A stretch of DNA of 64,000 nt from Craterilacuibacter sinensis (GTDB lineage: Bacteria; Pseudomonadota; Gammaproteobacteria; Burkholderiales; Chromobacteriaceae), in NCBI RefSeq assembly GCF_009831765.1, contig NZ_WSSB01000012.1, forward strand, positions 40,709-104,708, written 5' to 3'. Positions within the stretch are counted from its first letter, which is position 1. Every line of letters starts with the position of its first letter. The notes under the pieces were generated by a model, which saw only the letters and a list, made by a program, of their open reading frames with translations, did no database searches and was not told where the DNA came from. Of the stretch, positions 20,047 to 27,160 are shown piece by piece. The position numbers and the translations under genes were made by a program.

Positions 20047-20202
20047 TCAGCCGAGTGACGCCAGCAGGGTGCTTGCACTGCTGATGGTGCCCAAGCTGCC
20101 CAGTAGCGCTGCATCGCGCCGGTTGTCATCTCGGAATTCACGCCATGCTGCAATCAGCAGCGGGGGTGACAGTAGCGCGGCCATGATCGCGAATTCAGTC
20201 AT
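20047..20202 (-). CDS. Small membrane protein of unknown function (51 residues)
   Basis: MTEFAIMAALLSPPLLIAAW onward: one N-terminal hydrophobic segment followed by a charged turn (REFRDDNRRDAAL) and an alanine/serine-rich tail. Its ATG (20200-20202) overlaps the last codons of the TerB-like gene by 8 bases, which argues for translational coupling. A longer frame to 20301 exists but runs antiparallel in sense to nothing recognisable, so the short form is preferred. No homology I can name. Confidence 0.5.
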   Translation of the reverse strand: MTEFAIMAALLSPPLLIAAWREFRDDNRRDAALLGSLGTISSASTLLASLG

Positions 20203-20623
20203 GCAGCCAGCCCCCCTGTTGCCTGCCCGTGTAGCCAGATCTGCAAGGCACTCCCCAGCGTTCGAGCACGGAAGCCAGTAGTTCGCACTCCGCATCGGCA
20301 ATGTGTCGGTCCGCTTCGATGACTTGGGCGCATAGCTGCAGCACGGTCAGGCGCAAGTTTGCGTCGTCAACCTCAGCCAGATAGCAGTTAAGTGCCTGCG
20401 GGCTGAATGAACGGGCATCCGCCCAGCTAAGGGATGGCAGCATATCCTCGCAGAAGGTGTGCAGCAGCGTATGCAGTTCAGTGCGACTCAGGCCCAGACG
20501 CGGATAGGCATCCATCTTTTCCAGTACATCCAGTTCGGCCTGGGACAGGTGGCCATCGGCCAGCATGGCCAGGATGATGATGCGTGCGGCAGATTGCGGG
20601 CTGTTGTTCGGATAGCTGCGCAT
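20195..20623 (-). CDS. TerB-like (tellurite-resistance TerB fold) protein, copy 1
   Basis: A 142-residue soluble helical protein with the TerB-like repeat: MLADGHLSQAELDVLEKMDA in the first half and CAQVIEADRHIADAECELLASVLERWGV in the second, each with the acidic D-G/D-xx-E pattern of the family. The TerB fold is all-helical and binds metal ions in some members; stand-alone cytosolic forms are functionally undefined. It is clearly a paralogue of the protein at 33066-33482: both start YxPNSPxSxAR and share the block LGLSR at the same spacing. The ATG at 20623 is backed by GGAGAAAG upstream. First gene of a three-gene operon with two tiny membrane proteins. Confidence 0.75.
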   Translation of the reverse strand: MRSYPNNSPQSAARIIILAMLADGHLSQAELDVLEKMDAYPRLGLSRTELHTLLHTFCEDMLPSLSWADARSFSPQALNCYLAEVDDANLRLTVLQLCAQVIEADRHIADAECELLASVLERWGVPCRSGYTGRQQGGWLHD

Positions 20624-20743
20624 ATGCGGTCTTTCTCCAAGGCGGTATTGTTTGCACACGATGTGCAGACCGGCACAATATAGGGTGTTGCTGTCTCATG
20701 AAAAAGCAGACAATAACGAACATATTGTTCTGGAAAACTGAAT

Positions 20744-21628
20744 ATGAGCCTGAGTTTCAGCTATCGTCATCTGTATTACTTCTGGGTAGTAGGCAAGGAA
20801 GGCGGGATGTCCCGTGCGGCAGAGCGCCTGGGGATGGCGGTGCAGACCGTGAGTACGCAGGTGCGCGAGCTGGAGCGCAGTCTGGGTGTTGAGTTGCTGA
20901 AGCCTGCCGGACGCAAACTGGTATTGACCGAGGCTGGGGTTGCCGCATTGCAGCAGGCGGATCTGATTTTCCAGTTGGGAGAACAATTGCCGGCGCTTGT
21001 TCGTGATGCGGTGAGTGTGCCTGTGTTGCGCTTATCCATCGGCACATCGGATGGCTTGTCCAAGCTGATGGTACATCGGCTACTGCAGCCGGTGATGGGC
21101 GTGCCGGGGATGCGTCTGCATTGTCACGAAGGCGAGTTTGACGACTTATTGGCTGATCTGGCTTTGCATCGGCTGGATTTGGTGCTGGCGGACAGGCCTG
21201 CTCCTGCCAACCCCAATATCAAGGTGTATAGCCATGCTTTGGCGGTGTCTGCGCTGGCCTGGTATGGCACGCCTGCCTTGATCGCCGAGGCCAGTGTGGA
21301 TTTTCCGCACTCACTGGCGCGGGTGCCGGTGCTGCTGCCCAGTGCCCACAGCGCCGTGCGTGCCAGGCTAGAGCTATGGTTCGAGCGTGAGGGTGTCAAG
21401 CCTTGCGTGGTGGGCGAGTTTGAGGATAGTGCCTTGCTCAATACCTTTGCCGCCGGCGGAATGGGGGTGTTTCCTGCGCCGGAGCGGGTGCATGAGGAGT
21501 TGACGCGCAGTGTCGGTGTTGAACGTATCGCGACCTGCCACGGGGTGGAGGAGTGTTTTTTTGCCATCGGCAATGAAAAAAAGGTGCAGCATCCTTTGCT
21601 GCAGCGGATTTTGCAAAAAGAGAGTTAA
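20744..21628 (+). CDS. nhaR: LysR-family regulator, NhaR-like
   Basis: A 294-residue regulator beginning FSYRHLYYFWVVGKEGGMSRAAE, the NhaR signature, followed by the helix-turn-helix GMAVQTVSTQVRELERSLG and an effector domain. In E. coli NhaR activates the Na+/H+ antiporter gene nhaA in response to sodium and also affects pga biofilm genes. No antiporter gene is adjacent, so the target here is unknown. The end (GVEECFFAIGNEKKVQHPLLQRIL) also matches NhaR. Divergent from the TerB-like operon across 120 bp. Family placement is confident, the gene symbol less so. Confidence 0.82.
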   Translation: MSLSFSYRHLYYFWVVGKEGGMSRAAERLGMAVQTVSTQVRELERSLGVELLKPAGRKLVLTEAGVAALQQADLIFQLGEQLPALVRDAVSVPVLRLSIGTSDGLSKLMVHRLLQPVMGVPGMRLHCHEGEFDDLLADLALHRLDLVLADRPAPANPNIKVYSHALAVSALAWYGTPALIAEASVDFPHSLARVPVLLPSAHSAVRARLELWFEREGVKPCVVGEFEDSALLNTFAAGGMGVFPAPERVHEELTRSVGVERIATCHGVEECFFAIGNEKKVQHPLLQRILQKES

Positions 21629-21718
21629 CTGTTTTTACTCGGCCACGGTGTATGCGTGGCGCTGACAAGTACAGGGGCGGGCGCTAGAATGTGCAGCCTC
21701 ATTAAGAAGGAAGCCATC

Positions 21719-22204
21719 ATGCCATCGTTTGATATTGTCTCGGAAGTGAATCTGGTTGAAGTGCGCAATGCGGTTGATCAGGCCAGCAAGGAAGTAGCCA
21801 CCCGTTATGACTTCAAGGGCTCCAGTGCGCGTCTTGAACTGACGGAGAAGGTCGTAACCTTGTATGGCGACTCCGAGTTCCAGATCGAGCAGGTCAAGGA
21901 TATTCTGGTTAATAAACTGGCCAAACGCGGCCTGGATGTACGCTGCCTCGATTACGGCAAGCTGGAAAGCGTGGGCGGCAACAAGGCCAAGCAGGTCATC
22001 ACGGTCAAGGAAGGCATAGAAACCGAACTGGCCAAGAAAATCACCCGCATGATCAAGGACTCCAAGGTCAAAGTGCAGGCCAGTATTCAGGGCGAGTCCG
22101 TACGCGTCAGCGGTGCCAAGCGCGATGTTCTGCAAGAGGTTATTGCCATGATGAAAAAGGAAGTGACTGACTTTCCCTTGCAGTTCAATAATTTCCGTGA
22201 CTAA
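21719..22204 (+). CDS. yajQ: YajQ family nucleotide-binding protein
   Basis: A 161-residue protein, [21 protein letters not shown] onward, matching YajQ/UPF0234 in full: [13 protein letters not shown], then [17 protein letters not shown] and the C-terminal repeat [15 protein letters not shown] and [11 protein letters not shown]. It folds as two ferredoxin-like halves. In Xanthomonas and Pseudomonas homologues bind c-di-GMP and act as co-regulators; E. coli YajQ binds nucleotides and tRNA. The ATG at 21719 has AAGAAGGA upstream, so the longer frame from 21656 is rejected. Monocistronic with a terminator downstream. Confidence 0.95.
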   Translation: MPSFDIVSEVNLVEVRNAVDQASKEVATRYDFKGSSARLELTEKVVTLYGDSEFQIEQVKDILVNKLAKRGLDVRCLDYGKLESVGGNKAKQVITVKEGIETELAKKITRMIKDSKVKVQASIQGESVRVSGAKRDVLQEVIAMMKKEVTDFPLQFNNFRD

Positions 22205-22234
22205 GTCAGACTGACCTGTCAGATTTTATTGTAG

Positions 22235-22246
22235 ATTGTATACAAT
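22235..22246. promoter_or_regulatory. Perfect palindrome ATTGTATACAAT, GntR-type operator candidate
   Basis: A 12-bp perfect palindrome between yajQ and the EamA gene. The core TTGTATACAA is typical of operators bound by GntR-family (FadR subfamily) regulators. It lies 76 bases before the EamA start, ahead of a hairpin. No GntR gene is in the window. Confidence 0.4.
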
Positions 22247-22269
22247 ATTGCGCGAGATCAAGGTCGTTT

Positions 22270-22312
22270 GCGATAGCGGATTCTACTATCCGCTATCGCC
22301 TTTTGTTTGTTT
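22270..22312 (+). terminator. Terminator between yajQ and the EamA gene
   Basis: Perfect 11-bp stem GCGATAGCGGA/TCCGCTATCGC with an 8-base loop, followed by CTTTTGTTTGTTTGG. It is 66 bases past yajQ. Confidence 0.75.
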
Positions 22313-22322
22313 GGTTTAAACC

Positions 22323-23285
22323 ATGGATTCCCGTTCTTCCAGCAGCACCGCGCATGCGGTGCTGCTTGTCATTTGTGCCATTGTGTTCTGGGCCAGTAAT
22401 GTGGTGATTGCGCGCGCCTTTCGCGCCGAATTAACCCCTTTCTGGCTGGCGTTCTGGCGCTGGTCCTGCGCGACACTGGTATTGTTTCCCTTTGTGCTCA
22501 AGCCCTTGTGGCGGGAGCGTGCGCTGCTGTGGGCGGTGCGCGGGCGGCTGTTCTGGCTGGCACTGTTCGGCATTATGGGTAACAACGCCTTTATCTATCT
22601 TGGGGTCGCCAGTGCCAGTGCCACTAGCGCGGCCGCCTTGCAGACCTTTACTCCGGTGTGGATTATGCTGCTCGGCGCACTGGTACTGGGGCGACGTCTG
22701 CCTTTACTGGCATGGGCCGGGGTGGTGTGTGCGGTAGCGGGAGCGTTGACCATTGCCTCCGAAGGAAATCTGGCCGCTATTGTGGCGCTGCAGATGGGTG
22801 CAGGAGAGGCCTGGCTGATTGCTGCTAGCCTGTGCTGGGCGATTTACACACTGATTGTGATGACCCTGCCACGCGAACTGAATGCCGGTGCCTTGCTGGC
22901 TATCCAGATGGCGCTGGGATCTTTGCTTTTGCTGCCCTTGGCGCTCGTGTTCGAGCCAGCGACGCTGGCACCGGCCTTGTGGAGTAGCGAAACCATGGTG
23001 GCCGTACTGTATCTGGGCGTCTTCCCCTCAGTGCTGGCTTATGTGTTCTACAACCGTGCGGTTAAGGTGCTGGGCGGCGAGCGTACCGGCAACTTTATGA
23101 ACCTGTTGCCGGCGGCCTCAAGCTTGCTGTCGTTTGTTTTTTTGGGCGAGATGCTGCAAGGTTTTCACCTGCTGGGCTTTGCTGGAATTATGGGCGGCAT
23201 CGTCTTGTCGGCGGGTGTTAAGCCCAGTTTGCCGCGCTGGCTGCGCGAACTGGTGCGCGGCGATATATTGCCGATGTCGCGTTAA
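22323..23285 (+). CDS. DMT-superfamily transporter (two EamA domains)
   Basis: A 320-residue inner-membrane protein with about ten hydrophobic segments forming two EamA repeats: HAVLLVICAIVFWASNVVIARAF (first helix, with the conserved FW.SN) to residue ~145, and AWLIAASLCWAIYTLIV to the C-terminus. The conserved ALxxTPVWIMLLGALVLGRR-type segment and the PSVLAYVFYNRAVKVLG loop are present. Members export amino acids, metabolites or drugs; the substrate is not readable. It lies alone between a terminator and the convergent BLUF gene. Confidence 0.88.
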   Translation: MDSRSSSSTAHAVLLVICAIVFWASNVVIARAFRAELTPFWLAFWRWSCATLVLFPFVLKPLWRERALLWAVRGRLFWLALFGIMGNNAFIYLGVASASATSAAALQTFTPVWIMLLGALVLGRRLPLLAWAGVVCAVAGALTIASEGNLAAIVALQMGAGEAWLIAASLCWAIYTLIVMTLPRELNAGALLAIQMALGSLLLLPLALVFEPATLAPALWSSETMVAVLYLGVFPSVLAYVFYNRAVKVLGGERTGNFMNLLPAASSLLSFVFLGEMLQGFHLLGFAGIMGGIVLSAGVKPSLPRWLRELVRGDILPMSR

Positions 23286-23293
23286 GTTGAAAA

Positions 23294-23314
23294 CCGGCGG
23301 CAGGACGCCGCCGG
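23294..23314. terminator. Hairpin between the EamA gene and the BLUF gene
   Basis: Perfect stem CCGGCGGC/GCCGCCGG with a 5-base loop in the 35-bp gap between two convergent genes. No clear U-tract on either side, but position and strength suit a shared terminator. Confidence 0.6.
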
Positions 23315-23320
23315 CCGGTA

Positions 23321-23749
23321 TCAACCTACGCGGCCAACAATGGCTGCGGTGGCAATCAGCTCTTCAAGCAGAGCCATCGAGGCCTTGCCGCTGACCACAA
23401 AGGGGTTCAGTTCGGGCTTTTCCGAGTACTTAAGCAAAGTGCCCGGATTGACCTTGGCCAGGTTGACCTGACCCATGGTCCAGTTGGCAAAGCGCCGCTC
23501 GCTGATTTCCTCGAAATGCAGCAACTCGACGCCATGATGGCGCGTGTCGGCGGAAATCCGGCTGTAAAGTGCTGAAACCTCGGCACGGCCGCCCTCCAGT
23601 ACCTGCATGAAAATATCCCCGCTAAAACACAGAATGCCGGTCAGGCCATTGGCCGGGTTGTGTGCATGAGACTGGGCCAGAATGGAGTCCAGCAGATCCT
23701 GAGTATGGGGCTGAACGGCACGACTAGCGTAAAGCAGGCGAACGAGCAT
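23321..23749 (-). CDS. BLUF-domain blue-light photoreceptor (stand-alone, short type)
   Basis: A 142-residue protein made of one BLUF domain plus a short C-terminal helix region, like PixD/BlrB-type short BLUF proteins. All key residues of the flavin photocycle are present with the spacing of AppA: Y7, N31, Q49, W90 and M92 (AppA Y21, N45, Q63, W104, M106; constant offset of 14). The core stretch is NGLTGILCFSGDIFMQVLEG. Such proteins bind FAD non-covalently and signal through an output partner because they lack an effector domain. The gene starts 11 bp after folE, and its Shine-Dalgarno (GAGGA) overlaps the folE stop, so the two are co-transcribed and probably coupled. The partner is unknown. 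Confidence 0.95.
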   Translation of the reverse strand: MLVRLLYASRAVQPHTQDLLDSILAQSHAHNPANGLTGILCFSGDIFMQVLEGGRAEVSALYSRISADTRHHGVELLHFEEISERRFANWTMGQVNLAKVNPGTLLKYSEKPELNPFVVSGKASMALLEELIATAAIVGRVG

Positions 23750-23760
23750 GGAGTGGGTCC

Positions 23761-24483
23761 TCAGTTTTTATTGGGAAGCAGGGCAAGGAATTCACGACGC
23801 AGGTCTGGATTCTTCAGGAAAGAGCCACGCATCACGCTATTGATCATCTTGGAATCCATATCCTTTACGCCGCGCCAGTGCATGCAGAAATGGTCCGCCT
23901 CCATCACGATAGCCAGCCCGTCCGGGCTCATCTTGTCTTGCAGTAAATTGGCCAGTTGGATAACGGCTTCTTCCTGTATCTGCGGACGGCTCATCGTCCA
24001 TTCGGCCAGGCGCGCATACTTGGACAGGCCGATCAGGTTGGAGTGCTCGTTGGGCATAATGCCTATCCACAGACGGCCGATAATCGGACAGAAGTGGTGC
24101 GAGCAGGCGCTACGCACGGTGATCGGGCCGACTATCATCAGCTCGTTCAGGTGCTCGGCATTGGGGAACTCGGTCACTGGCGGCTGCTCGACATAGCGGC
24201 CTTTGAATACCTCGTTCAGGTACATCTTGGCCACGCGCCGTGCTGTGTCCTGTGTGTTGTGGTCGCTCTCGGTATCGATTACCAGGCTTTCCAGCACGCC
24301 CTTCATCTTGAGCTGAACTTCATCCAGCAGTTCTGCCATTTCGCCCTGCTCGATAAAGGCAGAAATATTGTCGTTGGCGTGAAAACGCTGGCCGCTACGG
24401 CGGATGCGTTCGCGGATGCGGCTGGAGACGGGCGTTTTGTATTCGGTGTTGCCGTTTGCTTCCGGCTTGATGTCAGTGCTCAC
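23761..24483 (-). CDS. folE: GTP cyclohydrolase I (type IA)
   Basis: A 240-residue cytosolic enzyme that converts GTP to 7,8-dihydroneopterin triphosphate, the first step of folate (and pterin) synthesis. Zinc ligands are C127 and H130 (ACSHHFCP) and C200 (ADHFCMHWRG), with the usual spacing. Other matches are GRLWIGIMPNEHSNLIGLSK and VMRGSFLKNPDLRREFL. A GTG at 24483 is the chosen start, because AGGA lies 8 bases upstream, whereas the TTG two codons earlier is too close. The N-terminus is ~20 residues longer than in E. coli. It leads a two-gene operon with the BLUF photoreceptor, an unusual partner for folate synthesis. Confidence 0.95.
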   Translation of the reverse strand: MSTDIKPEANGNTEYKTPVSSRIRERIRRSGQRFHANDNISAFIEQGEMAELLDEVQLKMKGVLESLVIDTESDHNTQDTARRVAKMYLNEVFKGRYVEQPPVTEFPNAEHLNELMIVGPITVRSACSHHFCPIIGRLWIGIMPNEHSNLIGLSKYARLAEWTMSRPQIQEEAVIQLANLLQDKMSPDGLAIVMEADHFCMHWRGVKDMDSKMINSVMRGSFLKNPDLRREFLALLPNKN

Positions 24484-24858
24484 GCGCAAGGTCCTGTTCT
24501 GATGTCGCTAACTACGGCAGGGCTGGAGTAGGCCGCGCCGAACGGATGACACTGAGTGTAGGGCAAATGCCGCATGCCGTCGATTAGCGGGGTGGGGTCT
24601 TGCTTTAAGAACACCATATGGGATATGGCTACGCTGGGTATTCAGCGTAGCCAGTATTGGGGGAATGTGGGCTGCTTGTACGAATTCGCACAACAAGTTT
24701 TTATTTATCATTAGACGTCACTGAGGGTGGCTTGTCGGTCTGCTTGCTGCATGCCTTGGTAGCGGGTGAACCGCTCTTTAAGTACCTGCAATGTCCAGAT
24801 ACATACATGCCAGCGGGCCAATATGGTGGTGCTATGCCTGTTTTCGTATTCACTGCGT
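24484..24858. other. Intergenic region upstream of folE
   Basis: This 375-base stretch carries the folE promoter region and a strong hairpin (listed separately). No gene was recognised. The part beyond 24700 is probably degraded sequence connected with the decayed GGDEF gene that follows. Confidence 0.5.
24626..24653 (-). terminator. Hairpin downstream of the decayed GGDEF gene
   Basis: Perfect 11-bp stem TGGCTACGCTG/CAGCGTAGCCA with a 6-base loop. It would have ended transcripts coming from the GGDEF/EAL patch before folE. There is no U-tract, so the role is tentative. Confidence 0.45.
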
Positions 24859-25231
24859 TCAGCTCCAGTGCAGACAGTCGCGCCCCGCATGTTTGGCTCG
24901 ATAAAGGGCATCGTCAGCCCGTTTGTAAGCCGCCTCAGTCGTATCGTCATGCACCGACAGAGCAGGTGTAAAACCAGTCAGGATATGCCGGAAAGCAATG
25001 CTGTGAACGTAACTGTCCAAGCACATGTTCTAGCAACTCGCTTGCGGCCTTTGATCAGCTATCCCTGAGTATTCGCATGAATTTCTCCCCGCTCAGACGT
25101 CCGAGGCTATTTTATTGGCGCACCCTGCTCTGCAGGAGTGCGGCAAGCTGACGCAGCACACGATCTCCAAAGGGATGGCCGTAGACGTCATTGGCCGGTT
25201 TGAATAGTTCTAGATCAACTATGCGATATTG
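24859..25231 (-). pseudogene. Decayed GGDEF (diguanylate cyclase) gene remnant
   Basis: Reading the minus strand from 25231 gives [20 protein letters not shown] then [13 protein letters not shown], which is the substrate-site region of a GGDEF domain (usual form: DLDHFKxVNDxYGHxxGD). It hits a stop (VRQ*), and continues in frame as GRLSGEKFMRIL, a degraded GGEEF site, then a second stop. The domain end reappears in another frame as TTEAAYKRADDALYRAKHAG, stopping at 24859. So there are at least two stop codons and one frameshift, and the signature is SGEKF rather than GGEEF. The first part overlaps the 3' end of the broken EAL gene. No active cyclase can be made. Confidence 0.85.
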
Positions 25232-26796
25232 TAGATGGCACCGAATCGTTGGATAGATTTTTATGGTTATTGGCCTGTAGTTTTATAGGAAACTCCGAAG
25301 CATGGATCGGAGGTGAGTATAATGATCCTTGATGCAATAATATTTTTTTGTTTATTAATTTTTTTCGTTGATATTCTTTTTTTACACCATCAGCGATGAT
25401 GTTCAATTTCATAGAGTCGGCTAGGCAAACTATTGCGTTTAGAAGGATGTTTTTTTAAAAGGATCGATTTGGTCGATGAATATTTTGTCTATTTTAATTT
25501 TGTCTATCAGGTTTGTCATTTGAAGTGATTCAATATTGTTATACCCAGCTCCAAAGTTATCTATGGTAAGTTTTACCCCCATTCGAGAAAAGTCCATTAG
25601 CGCAGGGTGCGGTATTTCATTGTTGTCGTTGTGCTGGCCTGTTGTTTCAATGCATAATGTAATTTTTTCTTTATTTTCTTTGAAATAATTAAGAAAATAA
25701 CGGCACTCTCTGGCAAATAACGGGTTGGAAATTATATTTCTGCTGGCGTTGAATGATACAAAAAAACCATCGGGATAGTTCATGTCTTTTAATGACTGTG
25801 CCGTCTTTCTCATTACTTGCCATGTAATATCTTCCATATGTCCAAAATTTTCCGCCATGGGCATGAACATCTCTGGTGTTCTTGCAGCATCGGGTGCATT
25901 TGGCCAGTTAATCAATACTTCTGCACCAACCCATTCCCCAGTCATCGCATTCACAATCGGTTGCAAGTAAGGTTCAAACTCATTTTTTTTTAGCCCAATG
26001 GCAAATTGGCTTGCTATTGGAAGAGATCTAGTTGCAAATAAAAGCACGGCTATGCTAAGTAAAATTGATAAAACAAGCAAAGACAATATATACCATTTGC
26101 ACTCAGCAAAAAACCAATGTTTCATTTGCATTTTTGTGAATCTGTACGATATTTTTATAGGGTATTTTTTTGATGAGACATCATATTGATGGCTGTAGTA
26201 TTTGTAATTAGATGTGTCTTTTATTGTCTTTTTATGGTCAATTTTTTGCGAGCCTAAAAGCACTTCTATACTGCCATTTTTGCCAATTTTGCTTGTAAAT
26301 TTACTTGCTGGAAGTAGGGCCCACCCCATGTGGTCACCCAATATTTTCCTATAATAAATATAAGATGATTTTACATTTTTATGGTCGCTGAGCTGGAGAA
26401 TTCCATACATATTATCCTGCATCTTACGAACTTCACTTGTTAAAATAGAGTCCCCAACAGTGGTGCCGCACATTCTGCCGCTAGCCAAGTTTGACACCCC
26501 GATTGCATTTACGTTGACCGTGGATGCTAGCATTAACCTTAATTCATCCAAGATCAGATCACATTCTCTTTCTTTTAGGCCTAATGAAATTAAATGAGCT
26601 TTTTCTGTGGTACGTCGCAACCCATCAATATATTCTTCAAATTTTTCAATATTATTATCCTGTTCACTTTGGATGTAATGTTCAACATATCTAAAAAAAC
26701 ACACCAAATGATCGTGATTCCAACTATTTGAACAAATATGGCTGTCGTTACTGACATGGCGACGGCCTTCCATTTGCTATCAGTATGCAAAAACAT
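25215..26796 (-). pseudogene. CSS-motif EAL phosphodiesterase gene interrupted by two 1-bp shifts
   Basis: Three overlapping frames make up one CSS-EAL protein. Frame 1 (from 26796) gives the N-terminal membrane anchor (MSVTTAIFVQIVGITIIWCVF). Frame 2 (to 25439) gives the periplasmic CSS domain (ERECDLIL, RMCGTTVGDS), a second anchor (WYILSLLVLSILLSIAVLLF) and most of the EAL domain. Frame 3 (to 25215) supplies its end (NAIVCLADSMKLNIIADGVK). The breaks fall on A7 at 26693-26699 and T7 at 25450-25456 (plus-strand bases); one extra base in each would give a ~527-residue product, the usual length for this family (E. coli PdeC 528). EAL is EVL, DDFG is DNFG and AEGVE is ADGVK, so hydrolysis of c-di-GMP may be weak even if repaired. 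Strongly AT-rich relative to its neighbours, a sign of transfer. Confidence 0.85.
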
Positions 26797-26873
26797 TTTA
26801 AATCGCTAGTTTGGTATCTATTAATATATTGATGTTAACATAATTACTTAAAAGAGCTATTCTAATATTCTAT

Positions 26874-27071
26874 TTTCCGCTGCATCATTTCCCGGTCATT
26901 GCCGCGCGCGAATCCCTGGACGTGGCCTTGGCCAAGGGCTGGTTGTCGCAGGAGGAGTTTGCTGCGGTGACCCGCGCCCGCCGCCTGAAGCGCGAAGTGA
27001 TCATGGTCGATGATTTCGACAAGAGCATGACCCACCACGACGAGCAAATGTTGTCGCGCGTGATTTTCTGA
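26874..27071 (+). pseudogene. 3' remnant of a fadE-type acyl-CoA dehydrogenase gene
   Basis: An open frame on the plus strand ending TGA 27069-27071 encodes about 65 residues without a start codon: ARESLDVALAKGWLSQEEF, then RARRLKREVIMVDDFD. This matches the C-terminal (DUF1974) end of FadE acyl-CoA dehydrogenases, which finish with an Ala/Glu-rich helix and a conserved VDDFD. Base composition returns to that of the main chromosome exactly here, immediately after the AT-rich CSS-EAL patch. The rest of the gene is missing from the window, so the patch appears to have replaced or deleted its 5' part. The family identification rests on a short stretch. Confidence 0.65.
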
Positions 27072-27105
27072 GTATTGCTTGAGCGCGGGTCTTGCCCGCG
27101 CAATC

Positions 27106-27145
27106 AAAAAGCCCGGCTGTCTGATAAGGCAGGCCGGGCTTTTTT
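27106..27145. terminator. Bidirectional terminator between the fadE remnant and prmB
   Basis: Arms AAAAAGCCCGGC/GCCGGGCTTTTT around a 15-base loop, with poly-A before and poly-T after. A second small hairpin (GCGCGGG/CCCGCGC) precedes it at 27082-27100. It was evidently the terminator of the now truncated gene and also serves prmB. Confidence 0.85.
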
Positions 27146-27160
27146 GCGGATACTGCTGTT

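Noticed and set aside
24711..24950. 79-codon minus-strand frame in the folE upstream region
   Set aside because: It overlaps the C-terminal GGDEF remnant in a different frame and shows no recognisable domain.
25440..25470. Programmed -1 ribosomal frameshifting in the EAL gene
   Set aside because: The A7 run on the coding strand does not sit in a proper X-XXY-YYZ phase for the reading frame used, and the other break needs the same direction without any stimulator. Homopolymer length change is simpler.
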